Shown: one piece after another, positions 45,187 through 56,730 of the stretch | How positions within the stretch are numbered: position 1 is the first letter of the stretch | Layout of the letters: each line of letters begins with the position of its first letter | NCBI GenBank assembly: GCA_026168455.1 | Contig: CM047431.1 | Coordinates: 11,195,703 to 11,259,702, forward strand | From: Theocolax elegans | Lineage: Eukaryota > Arthropoda > Insecta > Hymenoptera > Cerocephalidae | Direction: 5' to 3' | DNA: 64,000 nt | Position numbers and translations under genes: made by a program | The notes under the pieces: generated by a model | What the model was told of the DNA's origin: nothing | The model's database searches: none | The model's input: only the letters and a program-made list of their open reading frames with translations

Positions 45187-45700
45187 CCCGTATCGGCTTT
45201 GCTGGTCCTGCATCGTTGCGCCTCCCTAGGTGGTGGATCGGGGAATGCTTTCCAGATATTAATGGTACCGGAAAAATCAAACATTCGGGACGAACCAAAA
45301 CCAGATAGGGGAAGGCAACCTGAAATTAAATCAATAATGGATAGTGAGATTAATACGACACTACCCCAAATGAGCACGGCAGTCTTGTCAAATCCCGCAA
45401 CTGATTCCGATCGGGTGAAAGCCCCGGTGGTTAGTACTGGACCCACAGATTTTGGGGGGGGGGGGACCAAACTCACATCGTTAGAACGGTAAGTGCTACG
45501 GAGGTTGGTCACTCGGTCTCTGTAGTATCAAATGCTACGTGTGACGGCTTTCAACTGAAATGTCGAGTGACACTGACAGAGCTTTCCTTCGTCTGCGTGA
45601 GAAAATAGACACCTTGGTGGAGTTTATTCTTAATAAAAACAACTTCCACGAAGAGCTAACGACTATGGCGAGAGCAACAAGCAGGGCCCTTAGTTAATAC

Positions 45701-46402
45701 GTGCGGGTGAGCAATGCTCTGTGCTCGACAGCGCCGAAACGTATAACAGTAGATGTGCGTGAGGATGGGATGTGCCAAACGTTGCCCATCTTCCACGCTG
45801 AGGAGCATCAAAGGAGGCCGGTGGAAAGGGAGAGACGCTCACCACCTCAGCATCCCCCGGAGAAAAGGAAGATAAGGTCGAAGCAACCCACTAACAAAAG
45901 TGTGTCAACAGATGCTTCGTCATCCACTCCTGAGACCGGTGGAAACCTATCAAAGGTCCCTGACTGGGCTACGATAGTACGCATGGGCAAAAAGAAAGGG
46001 GCTCAGCAGAATACGCAGCTGAAACAGGCCAAGGATGTCGGAGGGCCACCTAAGGTATCCGAAAAACATAAAGCGGTCGTAAAATCAGCACATTCCGACG
46101 TCATTAAAATCAAAGTATCAGGAGACCGAGCTTACGCCGACAACCTTCAGCAAATACGGGCCGCTCTGTACCTCAGAGAAAGAATTTCCCATATCCGGCG
46201 TACCAGAGAAGAAGATCTGCTCATTGAGCTCGGGAAACCTAGCGTAGGAACTCTAGACATCGAGGTAGCGGTCTCGTCCACGCTATATGGGTTAGCAGAG
46301 GTCCAAAAGGTTGCAAAAGCGCAGTCGACCAGTCATCGCAGTGTTTCCGGTGCGGTCAAGAGAGCCACAAAGCAGTGGATTGCGCGGCGGATAAGAACGT
46401 AG
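45701..46402 (+). pseudogene. R1-type LINE ORF1 (gag-like), frameshifted
   Basis: The listed frame covers 233 residues and begins with a non-ATG codon inside a longer degenerate ORF1; upstream gag-like sequence is in another frame (45160-45492). It has a basic Pro/Arg-rich segment, PDWATIVRMGKKK, and the region preceding the zinc knuckles in R1-clade gags (RTREEDLLIELGKP). The knuckle itself (CFRCGQESHKAVDC) is at 46342-46383 in a different frame, so a shift lies just before it. The protein would bind element RNA in the particle. Confidence 0.65.
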
Positions 46403-46432
46403 CCGCGCCTAGGGTTAAAGCATCTATCAGAA

Positions 46433-47085
46433 ATGGTTAGGGTGTTTCAAATTAACTTGAACCACTGTGCTGTAACCCAGGATCTGCTGTCACAGTTGGT
46501 CAGCGAAGAGCAGGCTGACATTGTTATCGTCAGTGAGAAGTACAGGGATCCCAATGAATCGAATTGGGTGAGTGATGCCACTGACAGAGCGGCCATCTGG
46601 GTACGTTGAAACCTGTATGTATCCGGAAAAATAACCGCTCCCCTTGCCAATTTTACCTGAGTGGGGATGGCGGATATACAAATATACAGTAGCTACCTCC
46701 CACCCAGTAAAAACATTGATGAGTTTCTGGATTCCCTTGACGCCATCGTCACCAGTGCGAGTTCGTTCCGATTGCCAATAGTCATCGAAGAGGATTTTAA
46801 TGCTTCGGCAACAGAATGGGGCAGTACGAAAACCAACACTCGTGGTAGTACACTCCTCGAAGCTTTTGCGAAATTGGAGTTCGAGATTGCTAACACCGGG
46901 ACCGACTCCCACTTTTACTAAGGCGCAAAGGTCGTCTGTAATAGATCTAACCTTCATCGATCCATGATTGATAAAGGGACAGTCAACTTAGAACGTTAGT
47001 GGTCGCTACACGGGAAGCAACCATCAAGCACTCGTGCATTAACTTCAAACGTCGACTAACAGGGCAGCAGGTTCGGACGAAAGCA
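46433..47085 (+). pseudogene. R1-type LINE ORF2 endonuclease, broken
   Basis: Starts MVRVFQINLNHC shortly after ORF1. It has the endonuclease patterns QINLNHC, IVSEKYRDP and VIEEDFNASATEWGS (normally GDFNAH, so the usual catalytic neighbourhood is altered). Stops occur near 46607, 46658 and 46919. No reverse transcriptase follows. Confidence 0.7.
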
Positions 47086-48520
47086 TTCAATATAAGAGAT
47101 ACTTGTTTAATTTCATCGGAAAGTGAAATTACTGAAAGTACACCGAATATTGTTGAAAAGCAATCAAATGAACTAATGTTGAGTAAGAATCTTTATAAAA
47201 AAATATCATCTTTAAGTAAAACTATTAATTTCTGCAGTGCTAGAGAAACTAGATTGAAAAAGTACATTAAAAAATTTGATTGTATTCTAAAAAAAAAAAA
47301 AATACTTTGATCAATAAGTGAAAAACTAAGCAGTATAGGGCAGTTTTAATTTTAAATAGCGAAGCTGAGGATACAGATCAATTAATAAATAACGTAAAAA
47401 GCTTAAAAATCTAGAGCTCAAGGAAATGGACAAACGCTTATTGTATTGCAAAGTCCTTGAGAAGCAATTAAGAGAAAAAAAGCATCTTTGAATAGCGAAA
47501 AGAATAGGTCCTTATTTGCACAAATCGTAATAGGAAAAATTATAAAGAAATATAAAATGATCGGTAAATTATCGTCATTTTCAGTCCATATTTGCAGAAA
47601 AAGCATAAGTACTCAAAATCATGGATTTATAATATATCTTGTAAAGGAAAAAAAATCATTAAGCAGAATATGATAAACACATTTTCAATTAAAACTTGTA
47701 TCTACCGTTTCATCACAGTCATTTATTAAATCAATAGTGTGTAATACACATTATAAAGAATGTTCATATGGTGAGTGTGAAAAATTCAGTAATAAATTAA
47801 TTTCTTGAGATAAACATAATAATCGTACGTGGTATTATAGGCGATACGTAAGGTTAACATGCCAGGTGCAAAAAGAAAACATCTAAAGAAACAGTTGATT
47901 GTATTATCAGTGAATTGATAGGTAAAGTTAATTCGATAGCTTTAGACTTCGCAAAAAATGTATATCAAACTGGACACCAACATAGAGCGATTTAAATAAT
48001 AACTGAAAATCTGAAACAATATGAAGCATTAGATGTAATTCATTTTTCTCAGAATTATATATGCAAATATAAAGAAGAAATTCAAAGCTTCCAGTCTAGT
48101 GCTTCCCAAATGCAAGTATCTTTTAATACCGGAGCATTCTTTTACAAAGACCAAAATAATCAGAAAGTATGCATTTCGTTTTGTACAAATGCAGAATGTT
48201 TACGGCGTGATGCTGCTTTGGTATGAGCTCATTTAGGTCCTATCTTAAAATTAATAAAAGAAAAAGTACCTAACTTATCTGCGCTGCATTTTCAAAGCGA
48301 TGGCCCATTCACGCAGTATAAAAACAAAACAAATATTTTTGTAAACATTTTTGAAATATTATAGTATTAAAGTACGCAACGTGGAATTTCACAGCGCCTG
48401 GTCATGGTAAAAGTATTGCAGATGGTATCGGAGGCACAATCATAAACCTATGTGATCGCGCAGGGACAGAAAGAAACGATATTAATTGTGCAGCGCCATG
48501 ATAATCGTAATCAAATCATC
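47086..48520 (+). pseudogene. Degenerate DDE-like transposase of an unnamed family
   Basis: Coding remnants in several frames. 47086-47310 is a Lys/Ser-rich, coiled-coil-like N-terminal part. 48010-48330 reads DVIHFSQNYICKYKEEIQ, ISFCTNAECLRRDAALV, and HFQSDGPFTQYKNKTN; a shift then leads to WNFTAPGHGKSIADGIGG near 48379-48440. The aspartates in DVIHFSQNY and FQSDGP fit an RNase-H-fold core. I know this motif set from uncharacterised invertebrate proteins but cannot name the superfamily. Many stops make it dead. Confidence 0.55.
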
Positions 48521-48962
48521 TTGTTTTCAAAAAATAAAAGAATTTCTCATAACTCAAGCAAATATGAAACAAATGAATTTGAAAATTGAATGTTAAATTA
48601 TTCCGGTACTAAACATAAAAAAATTTTCAAATTCTTTGGTTTGGAGAAAAACCAGAAACTTTAGTTTTAAATTATTTATCGTGTTTATATTACGTAGCGA
48701 ATGGGTTTTATATCTCATCTTGTAATCATTTCTTTTTAGTTACATACAGCTGGTTGACCATAAACAAAGTCTCGAAAGAAAACGTCAATAAGAAACAACC
48801 AAAGAAATTAATAACAGAGAAAAGAAATAAATTAATTGATAACCAGAAAGTGAAAATGAAATACAACCAAAATTAGATAAGAAGGTTAAGATATCTAAAA
48901 AGAAGCTAAAGATAATGAAAATACAAAATCTCTAAAACAAAAACTATATAAAATGAGTTTTT

Positions 48963-50265
48963 GTCACCGAGCCAATGAGACATTGCGTCAGTCCGGTAGT
49001 ACGGACGGTTGAGAGGGGAGGATCGTCGCGATCGCATTGCTGGCAACTTTTCGGAACTCGCGCGGACCATTCGTGAATACGCTTACCGTAGTTTTCTCAG
49101 GGCAAAATTATTAGTATACTATATATATTTTGAATTAATTTATTTTAAGCGTCCAAATAGATTTTGGAAAAATTGTTTCTAATTTGGCATACTATGATGT
49201 ATTTTGCTATATGTCGATTTGGATTGATAGATTTTAATTATATTTGTAGTTTTCTATATATTTTTTTATAATTTGTTTCAATGTAATATACTTTGGTATA
49301 AGTCGACATGATTTGACATATTTCATGTCAACTTAAACATACTTTTATATAATATGATGAATTTAAAATCGTTTTAATACATTTCAACTATTTTCATAGT
49401 TTTCAAGGCTGTCCATTGTTTTTGTATATATTTTTCTATACAATTTCATTATCCGGTGATAAATCTAGAAGTACAGGAAAGAACAGGAAAATTCAATGTA
49501 AATTTTTGTTTTTATTATTTTATTTAATAATCCAAAAATAAGTGGGTTAAAGCTCGAAGCGCCGAGGGTGTGATGCTCCTTTGTTTACATATATGGGTCA
49601 TTTCATGTCAAAGCGGCATGTCAAAAATTTAAATAGCTCAATCTTTGCTAAATGATTGCTTTTTCAGTCAATAGTAAGTAATCAAATTTTCAGACCCTAA
49701 AAAATTTCAATTTTTCATGATTTCTTTTATTTGTTAATATATTAAAACTCAATAAATACTCACCCTATAAAAAAGTGATAGATATCTTTTTTTCTTGGAA
49801 AAATCATCAAGAATTCATTGATATACAATTTGGAACCCTAAATTGCATCCCAGTAGCTTAGAGAGGCAAAATGCTACTTTACTCCCGCTAATTTACTTTA
49901 CTCTACTGTGATGTAACGTTACTTTATCCCCTGTAAAAATATTAAAATTATCAAATAAAAGTGCCTTTTAAATGGTCAGATTAAAAAATTTTACATGTAC
50001 CTTGGGAGTAAAAGGCCTTTATGCATACGGGTGATTTTCTATACCCCCTTACACTCTTAATTTCATGAGCGATTATTCATTAATCGATAGCGGAAAGTAT
50101 GTTACTGAAGTTCAGTCAATAGTGACTAATTGAATTAGTAAAAATCCACTAATTCAATTAACGAATATTAAATAATTAAAAGTTGCCAGCAATGTGATCG
50201 CGCGATCCTCCCCTCTCAACCGTTCGTACTACCGGACTGACGCAATGTCTCACTGGCGCGGTGAC
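48963..50265. mobile_element. Non-autonomous DNA transposon, 88-bp inverted repeats
   Basis: Terminal repeats 48963-49051 and 50178-50265 begin GTCACCGAGCCAATGAGACA / GTCACCGCGCCAGTGAGACA. The AT-rich interior has no frame. No clean target duplication is visible. Nested at about 49589 is TATATGGGTCATTTCATGTC, similar to the ends of the fold-back families B and C. Confidence 0.7.
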
Positions 50266-50740
50266 ACGGACTCCCTAAAATACCTAAAAAAAATAGCAAA
50301 TCGATTTACCCAGCGCAAAAATAAAAATAAATGAAGAGATACTATTGTTCTTACATCACATTTTATGTTACAAGTAAGTCGTTATTCGAAATATATTGTT
50401 AATATTTTATTGATATGTTTACTATTCTAATGTTCACTAATTGCCTGAAATGGAAAAAATACTACAATAAATTATTTCATAATAAATTTAATAAATTTAT
50501 TAGATTTCTTATATTACCTTTATTCTAAGATTTAATAATTTAAAAATGTTACTAAAAAACGTTTATAATTGTTTTTGTATATTTAAGCACCTTATAATTT
50601 AATTTAAAGAATAAACTACATTGTTCTTTACGAAAATTATTAAAAAAAAATTTTTACGAGGTTTTCATATTATTTGTTCTAGAGCCTCTATCTTTTTGAG
50701 GAACATAGACAATTGAATAACGCTTATAAATTATGTATCA
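50266..50740. other. AT-rich spacer
   Basis: Nothing recognisable. Confidence 0.45.
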
Positions 50741-51175
50741 ATAACAGAGAGGTATTTGAGTAGTTACGAAAATTTGTAATGGCTTAAATAATGTTATTGT
50801 TAGAGGCAAAGAAAAAATGAATAAACGTTGTGAAACAAATAGAGATTATAGAATTAAATGTAACGATTGCGATGCTAGTTATATAGGAGAGACAAAAAGA
50901 CAACTACAATGCAGAGTAAAAGAATACGAAACTAATAGTAAAAGGTCCGACGTACAATATGTTATTAATAATCATATAACAAAATAAGATCATACATTTG
51001 ATTTTAAAAATGTGGACATATTAGACAAAGAAAAATTTTGGTGAAAGACTAATATCAGAAATGACCCGCATTAAATTGAAAAAAATGCCATTAATGTAAA
51101 AAAGGACACAAAAAACCTTAGCCAATTTTACAGTAACATTATTGAAAAAGTCAAATTACGGTCCAAATTGTAATA
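50741..51175 (+). pseudogene. Penelope GIY-YIG endonuclease fragment
   Basis: A plus-strand frame reads NNVIVRGKEKMNKRC, then YRIKCNDCDASYIGETKRQL and a Penelope-like C-terminal region with stops at 50985 and 51041. No RT lies upstream in the same orientation, as the 1.3-kb transposon occupies that place. It is not a continuation of elements 1 or 2. Confidence 0.65.
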
Positions 51176-51571
51176 AGTTCCTTTCTTCTTTGAACGTAAA
51201 TCAAAACAATATTACTGGTTATCTACAGAGGGTATATTAATCATTGTAAAATCAATCTACGATCGATATTAAATAGCGCGCGAAAATTTGAAATTAGTAA
51301 ATAATGAATTTTAATAAACAAATAGTAAATATAATTGAAAAAAGTATAATAAGTAAAGACCAAATTATCATTAATTTTTTAAGAATTTTAAATAATAATG
51401 ACGAGTAGTTAATTATTTATAAATATTGACTGCAATTTAAAAACTGGAGAATTATTAAAGAACAAGATGATAAAGTTTTGAATTTTTTACGATTTTATTG
51501 ATTTTATTTATTTACTAAATTTTCAAATATAATTGACATTAATTTCAATGTTAATTAATGATAATAAATAA
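51176..51571. other. AT-rich spacer
   Basis: Nothing recognisable. Confidence 0.45.
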
Positions 51572-52473
51572 CACAGCCACACAAAAAAAATGTCAAAACT
51601 CACGGACCAGACCATATATATCTTATGTTTTCGAGGTCTCTGATTCCGAATCCGTGGTCCATTTGACCCCATCACCTCAGGGTCAAGGTCAGGTCAAGGT
51701 CACATTTACAAAATTAACGGCAACCAAGGTTTAACAGAATACATATATGTTTTTGAGGTCGCTGATTCCGAAACCGTGGTCAATTTGACCCCATCACCTC
51801 AGGGTCAAGGTCAGGTCAAGGTCAAATTTAGAAAATTAACGGCAACCAAGGTTTAACAGTATACATATATGTTTTTGGGGTCGCCGAATCCGGTATTTAC
51901 GGATTCGGAATCAGCGACCTCAAAAATATATATGTATACTGTTAAACCTTGGCTGCCGTTAATTTTGTAAATTTGACCTTGACCTGACCTTGACCCTGAG
52001 ATGATGGAGTCAAACGGACTACGGATTCGGATTCGGCGACCCCAAAAACATATATATATATATACTATTAAACCTTGGCTGTCGTTAATTTTGTAAATTT
52101 GACCTTGACCTGACCTTGACCCTGAGGTGATGGAGTCAAACGGACCACGGATTCGGATTCGGCGACCCCAAAAACATATATGTATACTGTTAAACCTTGG
52201 TTGCCGTTAATTTTGTAAATTTGACCTTGACCTGACCTTGATCCTGAGGCGATGGGGTCCAATGGACCACGGATTCGGAATCAGCGACCTCAAAAACATA
52301 TATGTATACTGTTAAACCTTGGTTGCCGTTAATTTTGTAAATTTGACCTTGACCTGACCTTGACCCTGAGGTGATGGGGTCCAATGGACCACAGATTCGG
52401 AATCAGCGACATCAAAAACATAAGGTATATACAGTCTGGTCCGTGGGTTATGACATTTTTTTTTGTGCCTGTG
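51572..52473. mobile_element. MITE-like element built on a 122-bp minisatellite
   Basis: Inverted ends CACAGCCACACAAAAAAAAT / CACAGGCACAAAAAAAAATG, followed by CACGGACCAGAC. The inside is a 122-bp repeat with the words GGTCAAGGTCAGGTCAAGGT, ATTCCGAATCCGTGGTC and AAGGTTTAACAG. About two units run plus (51632-51890) and four to five run minus (51893-52430), so the array flips at about 51892. Minus frames across it are artefacts of the repeat. Similar GACCTTGACC words occur at 55735-55935. Confidence 0.7.
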
Positions 52474-53539
52474 AATCTGTGAATAATTAATATTCAAATT
52501 TATGTGACTCGTAAATGTCATTAATACAGTTAAATTGACAGATAAGACGAGGGTATAATGATGTGTTACAAAGATTTGAATTAGCTTTACAAACTATCCG
52601 TAATATGACTAGCAAATTTGATCTCAATAAATTTTTATTATTAATGACTGCTTTTTGCTTAATTTTTGTTATTGTATTGTATTAAATTATTTATTTATTT
52701 ATACAAAGGATAATATGATGTTTTATGTGGATCATTCAGAGAAGAAAGGTAAAATAAATTTTATAACCGCAATCTGTGTGCAAATTTTAACATACGTGGT
52801 TGCTACTTACTTGTGCTTTTGATTATAGAGCGACGCATTAGAGATACTATGGATGTTTTAAATGCCAGATATGAGCATTAAATTGACCAATTAGTAACTA
52901 ATTCTATAGTAAATATGAAGTGTTATTATAATTGTAAAATGATTGTTTTTAATAAAGGATAGCTTGATGAAAACACCTTTTTTTTATCCAACTGCGTGGA
53001 CGATAATAACAACAAATTTATCTTATAAATTATGATTTTAAATGTATTTAGATTATATTAATGCAGGTTGTACAGGTGCGTCGTTATTTTTTAAAAATGA
53101 ATTATTTTTGTCCAAAAACTCAAAGTTCTATGGATATCCCCATATGTTTTTACTAACCATTTATTTCATTTTCTTGTGTGGTCACAGAAAAATAGTTTAG
53201 TGTTTAATCATAAGAAGTGAAACGTGGAAAAATTTCAACTTAATGACAGAATATCTGAAAGCAACCTTTGAGGTTATAAAGTTAAAGAACATAGTTTATA
53301 TTTGGGTGTAATGATAGCGAATGTCTGGTCTAATTTTTTTTATCAGCTACAAAATGGTCTATCTTTTACCAGGTTAACGATTTAATATAACTATATATAA
53401 AATTTATCGGGCTTTGCAAACCAATATGCTCTATTAAGCGAGGCTTATAATACTCTTCGTCCACCAACCATAGTATTATAAGCCTAGTTTTAATAAAACT
53501 ATTTATAAAAGTAGTTTTCTTTTATTCTATGTTTTTGAT
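52474..53539. other. AT-rich spacer
   Basis: No gene is recognised. Confidence 0.45.
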
Positions 53540-53770
53540 TTATATTAAATATCTATTAATATTAATGCCAGAATATAAATAATATCGTACTTCAGTATCC
53601 CCTTGATTTAATTTAGAATATGCTGATAACGTAGTTTCTATATTTATATTTTTTATTTCTTCTTGCTTGCCTTCTTTAAAATATACTTCCTGCTCGCTTT
53701 TATTATGAACAGCTAATCGTATTATGGAATGTGACATTTCGTATAATGCATATTGTAAAAAATTATGCAA
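53540..53770 (-). pseudogene. Helitron Rep-helicase protein fragment
   Basis: The 76-residue frame reads EMSHSIIRLAVHNKSEQEVY, then TTLSAYSKLNQGDTEVRYYLY. This matches the region between the Helitron-like N-terminal part and the PIF1-type helicase in insect Helitron proteins (pattern RLAVH...VYF...TTLTAWF.LN....AR.YLY). No Rep HUH motif, helicase motifs or Helitron ends are seen nearby, so this is an isolated remnant. Confidence 0.6.
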
Positions 53771-54190
53771 ACTTACTGGGGATCAAAAATATCTTGTGTT
53801 AATGTACTGCTTAATTTCATCGTATTCATATTTATTAGTTTTACAATTTTTTACATTTTGGAATCGTCTTCAAACATAAAACGCGTTCACTGGGAATCAG
53901 AACGAATGGCTCCCAGTGCAATAAATAATAGATAACACTTACAAAAAATTTAACCTGGAATATTTAGTTAACGAACCTTTATAATTATACAAATATATTG
54001 TTGGAACAGTTAGTCGCCAGCTGCGGTTTCGCGACGACATTATCTACACGCCAAAGTTGCAATTAAGGCACACACACGCACTTCAACAGCTTTTCCGGAC
54101 AGCTGGAAAACGGGCTACAAATAGGAGGGAAGTCTCATCGTCAGAAGCTAGACAAGGAAGCCTGCGATGGCTCGGTCGGTAGGGCGTCGG
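53771..54190. other. Spacer
   Basis: AT-rich, with a GC-richer part from 54010 that may belong to the 5' side of the piggyBac remnant. Nothing else is recognised. Confidence 0.4.
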
Positions 54191-55312
54191 GCTCTCCATG
54201 GAAGATGTAACAGTAGAAGAATTGCGAATCTTTCTTGCTCTAACTATCAACATGGGCCATGTTCGTAAGTGTAATATCAAAGATTATTAGAGTATGGATC
54301 ATCTATTATCCACTCCAATATTCAGAAAATACATGACCCGTAATAGATATATCCAAATTTTACGTTTTCTGCATTTTGAAAATAATAGGGACAATGCATC
54401 ACCCTACAAGAACCACCCTCTGAGGAAAATTAAACCTGTAATAGATTTTCTAAATCAGAAATTTTCCTCTACTTAGCATCCTAGAAAAAACCTTTGCATT
54501 GATAAAAGTTTGATGCTGGGGAAAGGAAGATTGAAGTTCAAGCAATATTTACCCTCGAATAGACACACGTTTCGTATACAATTTTTGGAATTGGTTGACT
54601 GTAAGACTGGATTCCTATTACGATTCATTATCTATACAGGAGCTGATACAGTTTATGAAAAATTTGATTTGGGAATCTCTGGAGATATAGTAGTTGATTT
54701 CCTAACACCATATTTCAACAAAGGTCACGTTATCTTTATAGATAAGTGGTACTCGATTCCTCAACTTGCTAATTTTCTCCATGGCAACCCGATTCTTGGT
54801 TAGCAATAAAGTGGATAGACAAGAAAAATGTTTACATGATAACAACAGTCCATCAAGTTGGTTACGGACTACAATAAAAATATGGGAAGGATTGATAACA
54901 TAGACAGACAACTTTCATTGGAAGAAACGTAGGAAAAAAATCTACTGAATGGTATCGATAACTTTGTTCACTTACTTGATTTTGTTCTGGTAAATTCTCA
55001 TGCATTACATAAAATGGAAAGTACCACTAACAAAAAGATTTCTTATCCTGATTTTCGTTTAGAAGTGGTGAGAGGCGATAAATTCTGATGACTTGCGTCA
55101 TTCATGTAAGTCGAATGACTCTCGACTTACTAGGAAACATTTTTCTAAGAAAATTGATCAAGGGAAAAAGAAAGAAGGCAATTGCTGTTAATGTCTCATG
55201 AATAAAACCTGACGTCGAAGCACTTATGAATGTAAAACATATCAAGTTGTTCTATGTATAGATCCGTGTTTTGAAACTTATCACACCAAAGAGGTCTTAC
55301 CTTGATCAAGTC
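54191..55312 (+). pseudogene. piggyBac transposase pseudogene
   Basis: Successive fragments follow the piggyBac order. MEDVTVEELRIFLALTINMG (54198) is followed by TPIFRKYMTRNRYIQILRFL (54312) and KIKPVIDFLNQKFS, then ICIDES-like LCIDKSLM (first catalytic Asp, about 54499). LVDCKTGFLLRF, YTGADT and GISGDIVVDFLTPYFNKGH come next, with FIDKWYSIPQL (second Asp). Degraded middle parts end in the Cys-rich C-terminal domain (YECKTYQ, LCIDPCFETYHT near 55215-55300). Stops at 54297, 54474 and 54801 plus shifts make it inactive. No complete TTAA-flanked ends are linked to it. Confidence 0.8.
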
Positions 55313-56010
55313 GGAAAAAATTATAAAAAATAGAAGAAAGTCATAAAGTCAGATGTTATCGTTAGATTCATATAGACCTTAGAAGAGCAATGTGCGAAAA
55401 ATACAAAATAAAATTCTTGCGAAATGGAAAAATGTATAAAAAAATATTAAAATATAAAAAATAAAAAAAATGAAAAAAGGAGCTAGATTACTCTCTACGT
55501 CCACGTCGTAAGCTCTGGATAAAGCAGAAGGAGAGTAGAAGGCCTAAAAACTCCACATTTCTAAAAAAAAGCACGAATCAAAACACATAAAGCCTGGGAT
55601 GGCCATATACCCAGAAAAATGAGTATACTTATGTCTATTCACAATCAAACAAATGTCAGATTCAGATGTAGCACCTGGGGATACTCTTAGGTATAATTTT
55701 TGTTCGAATATATGTGATACTTTCTGCATTTAACCTTGAAGTGACCTTGTTTGACCGTGATTATGAGCAGTTATGACCTATCAGACTCCAGATTTGGATT
55801 CAGCATCCCACAAAACATCTGAATACCATTTTATTTTGAATATCTATATTATTTTCTGAATTTGACCTTGAATTGATCTTGTTTGACCTCGAATGACCGT
55901 GATCATGACCACTTATGACTGATTAAACTCCAGATTTGCATGCAACAGATCTCAAAACCTGAGAATAAGATTTTATTCCTATTTTACCAAACTAAAAATT
56001 TTTCATGACC
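55313..56010. other. AT-rich spacer with GACCTTG words
   Basis: 55735-55935 has two loose copies of a unit with TTTGACCTTGAA.TGA, TCAGACTCCAGATTTG and ATTTTATTC, related in wording to the 122-bp minisatellite. No gene. Confidence 0.4.
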
Positions 56011-56154
56011 CTCCAGGGCCGGAGAGCCGATATGTCGGCTCGGTCCATGATAGGAACATTGTACATCATTGATGGGTGATACAAGATATGAATTTGGGCA
56101 CATTGAAAGAAGGTTTCGAAACTTCAAAATCCGGCCCTTTAAAGGTTAAATCAT
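56011..56154. mobile_element. Small piggyBac-like MITE
   Basis: CCCTCCAGGGCCGG on the left opposes CCGGCCCTTTAAAGGTTAA on the right, with TTAA at the right edge. A perfect hairpin GAGCCGATATGTCGGCTC follows the left end. A similar right end (CCCTCTAAAGGTTAA) occurs at 56729-56743. Confidence 0.45.
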
Positions 56155-56730
56155 TGATAAGAATTTACAATTAAATGGTTATTCTTTAAATGATTTCAAA
56201 TTATCCATTATATCTATATACATAGAAGGAAATGATGATACATCAACACCATATAACAAAAGTTGAACACTTACTGAATTATAAGTTACGATCAATTCTT
56301 TAAAAAATCATCAAAAAGACATTTTCGATACTGTTGCACAACATTTAAAAATTGAAAAAAGTGCTTTTATTGGTGAGCTGTAATGGTAAGGTATTATTTA
56401 CATTACCATTTGACGAATTCGAGCAACACGAGCAAACAGTATCGTAATGCTCGCATCGGCTCGGGCCGACAGGATTCGGGTCGGCTCAGTTCGTCGAGGC
56501 TACACGGGTGAGATCGAAAGATTCGCGCGCGCACCTAAATACGTATGTGAGGGAGAGATTCGCTCGCGCTCTAAGTCCTTTGCTCTGGTCCGTGGGTTTT
56601 GACTTTTATTCTCTAGGCCTAAGGGGTCTGACTTACCAACATCGCAACTTAGTTTGGCTCTAACTCAGAGACCTTAGACCACAGTCCTATAGAAAAATGC
56701 GATTTTCCAATTTTTCAAAACCCCGTCCCT
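56155..56730. other. Mixed spacer with CG-rich patch
   Basis: 56400-56570 is CG-rich. TCTGGTCCGTGGGTTTTGAC at about 56584 matches the ends of the 51572-52473 element, suggesting a truncated relative. No gene. Confidence 0.4.

Larger units (their letters stand above)
45187..47085 (+). mobile_element. R1-clade (Waldo-like) LINE, 3'-lacking copy
   Basis: The 5' end CCCGTATCGGCTTTGCTGG follows the AC repeat and recurs at 63959 after (AC)n, so both are probably true 5' ends. The element then gives a gag-like ORF1 with a CCHC knuckle and the start of ORF2 with an apurinic-type endonuclease. It fades out before the reverse transcriptase around 47085, where another transposon's pseudogene begins. 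Stops and shifts show it is inactive. Confidence 0.7.

Noticed and set aside
45039..45308. Frames rich in Thr/His or Val/Cys
   Set aside because: They are translations of the AC-type microsatellite.
52068..52521. Three overlapping minus-strand frames with similar proteins
   Set aside because: They reflect the 122-bp minisatellite, whose length is not a multiple of three.
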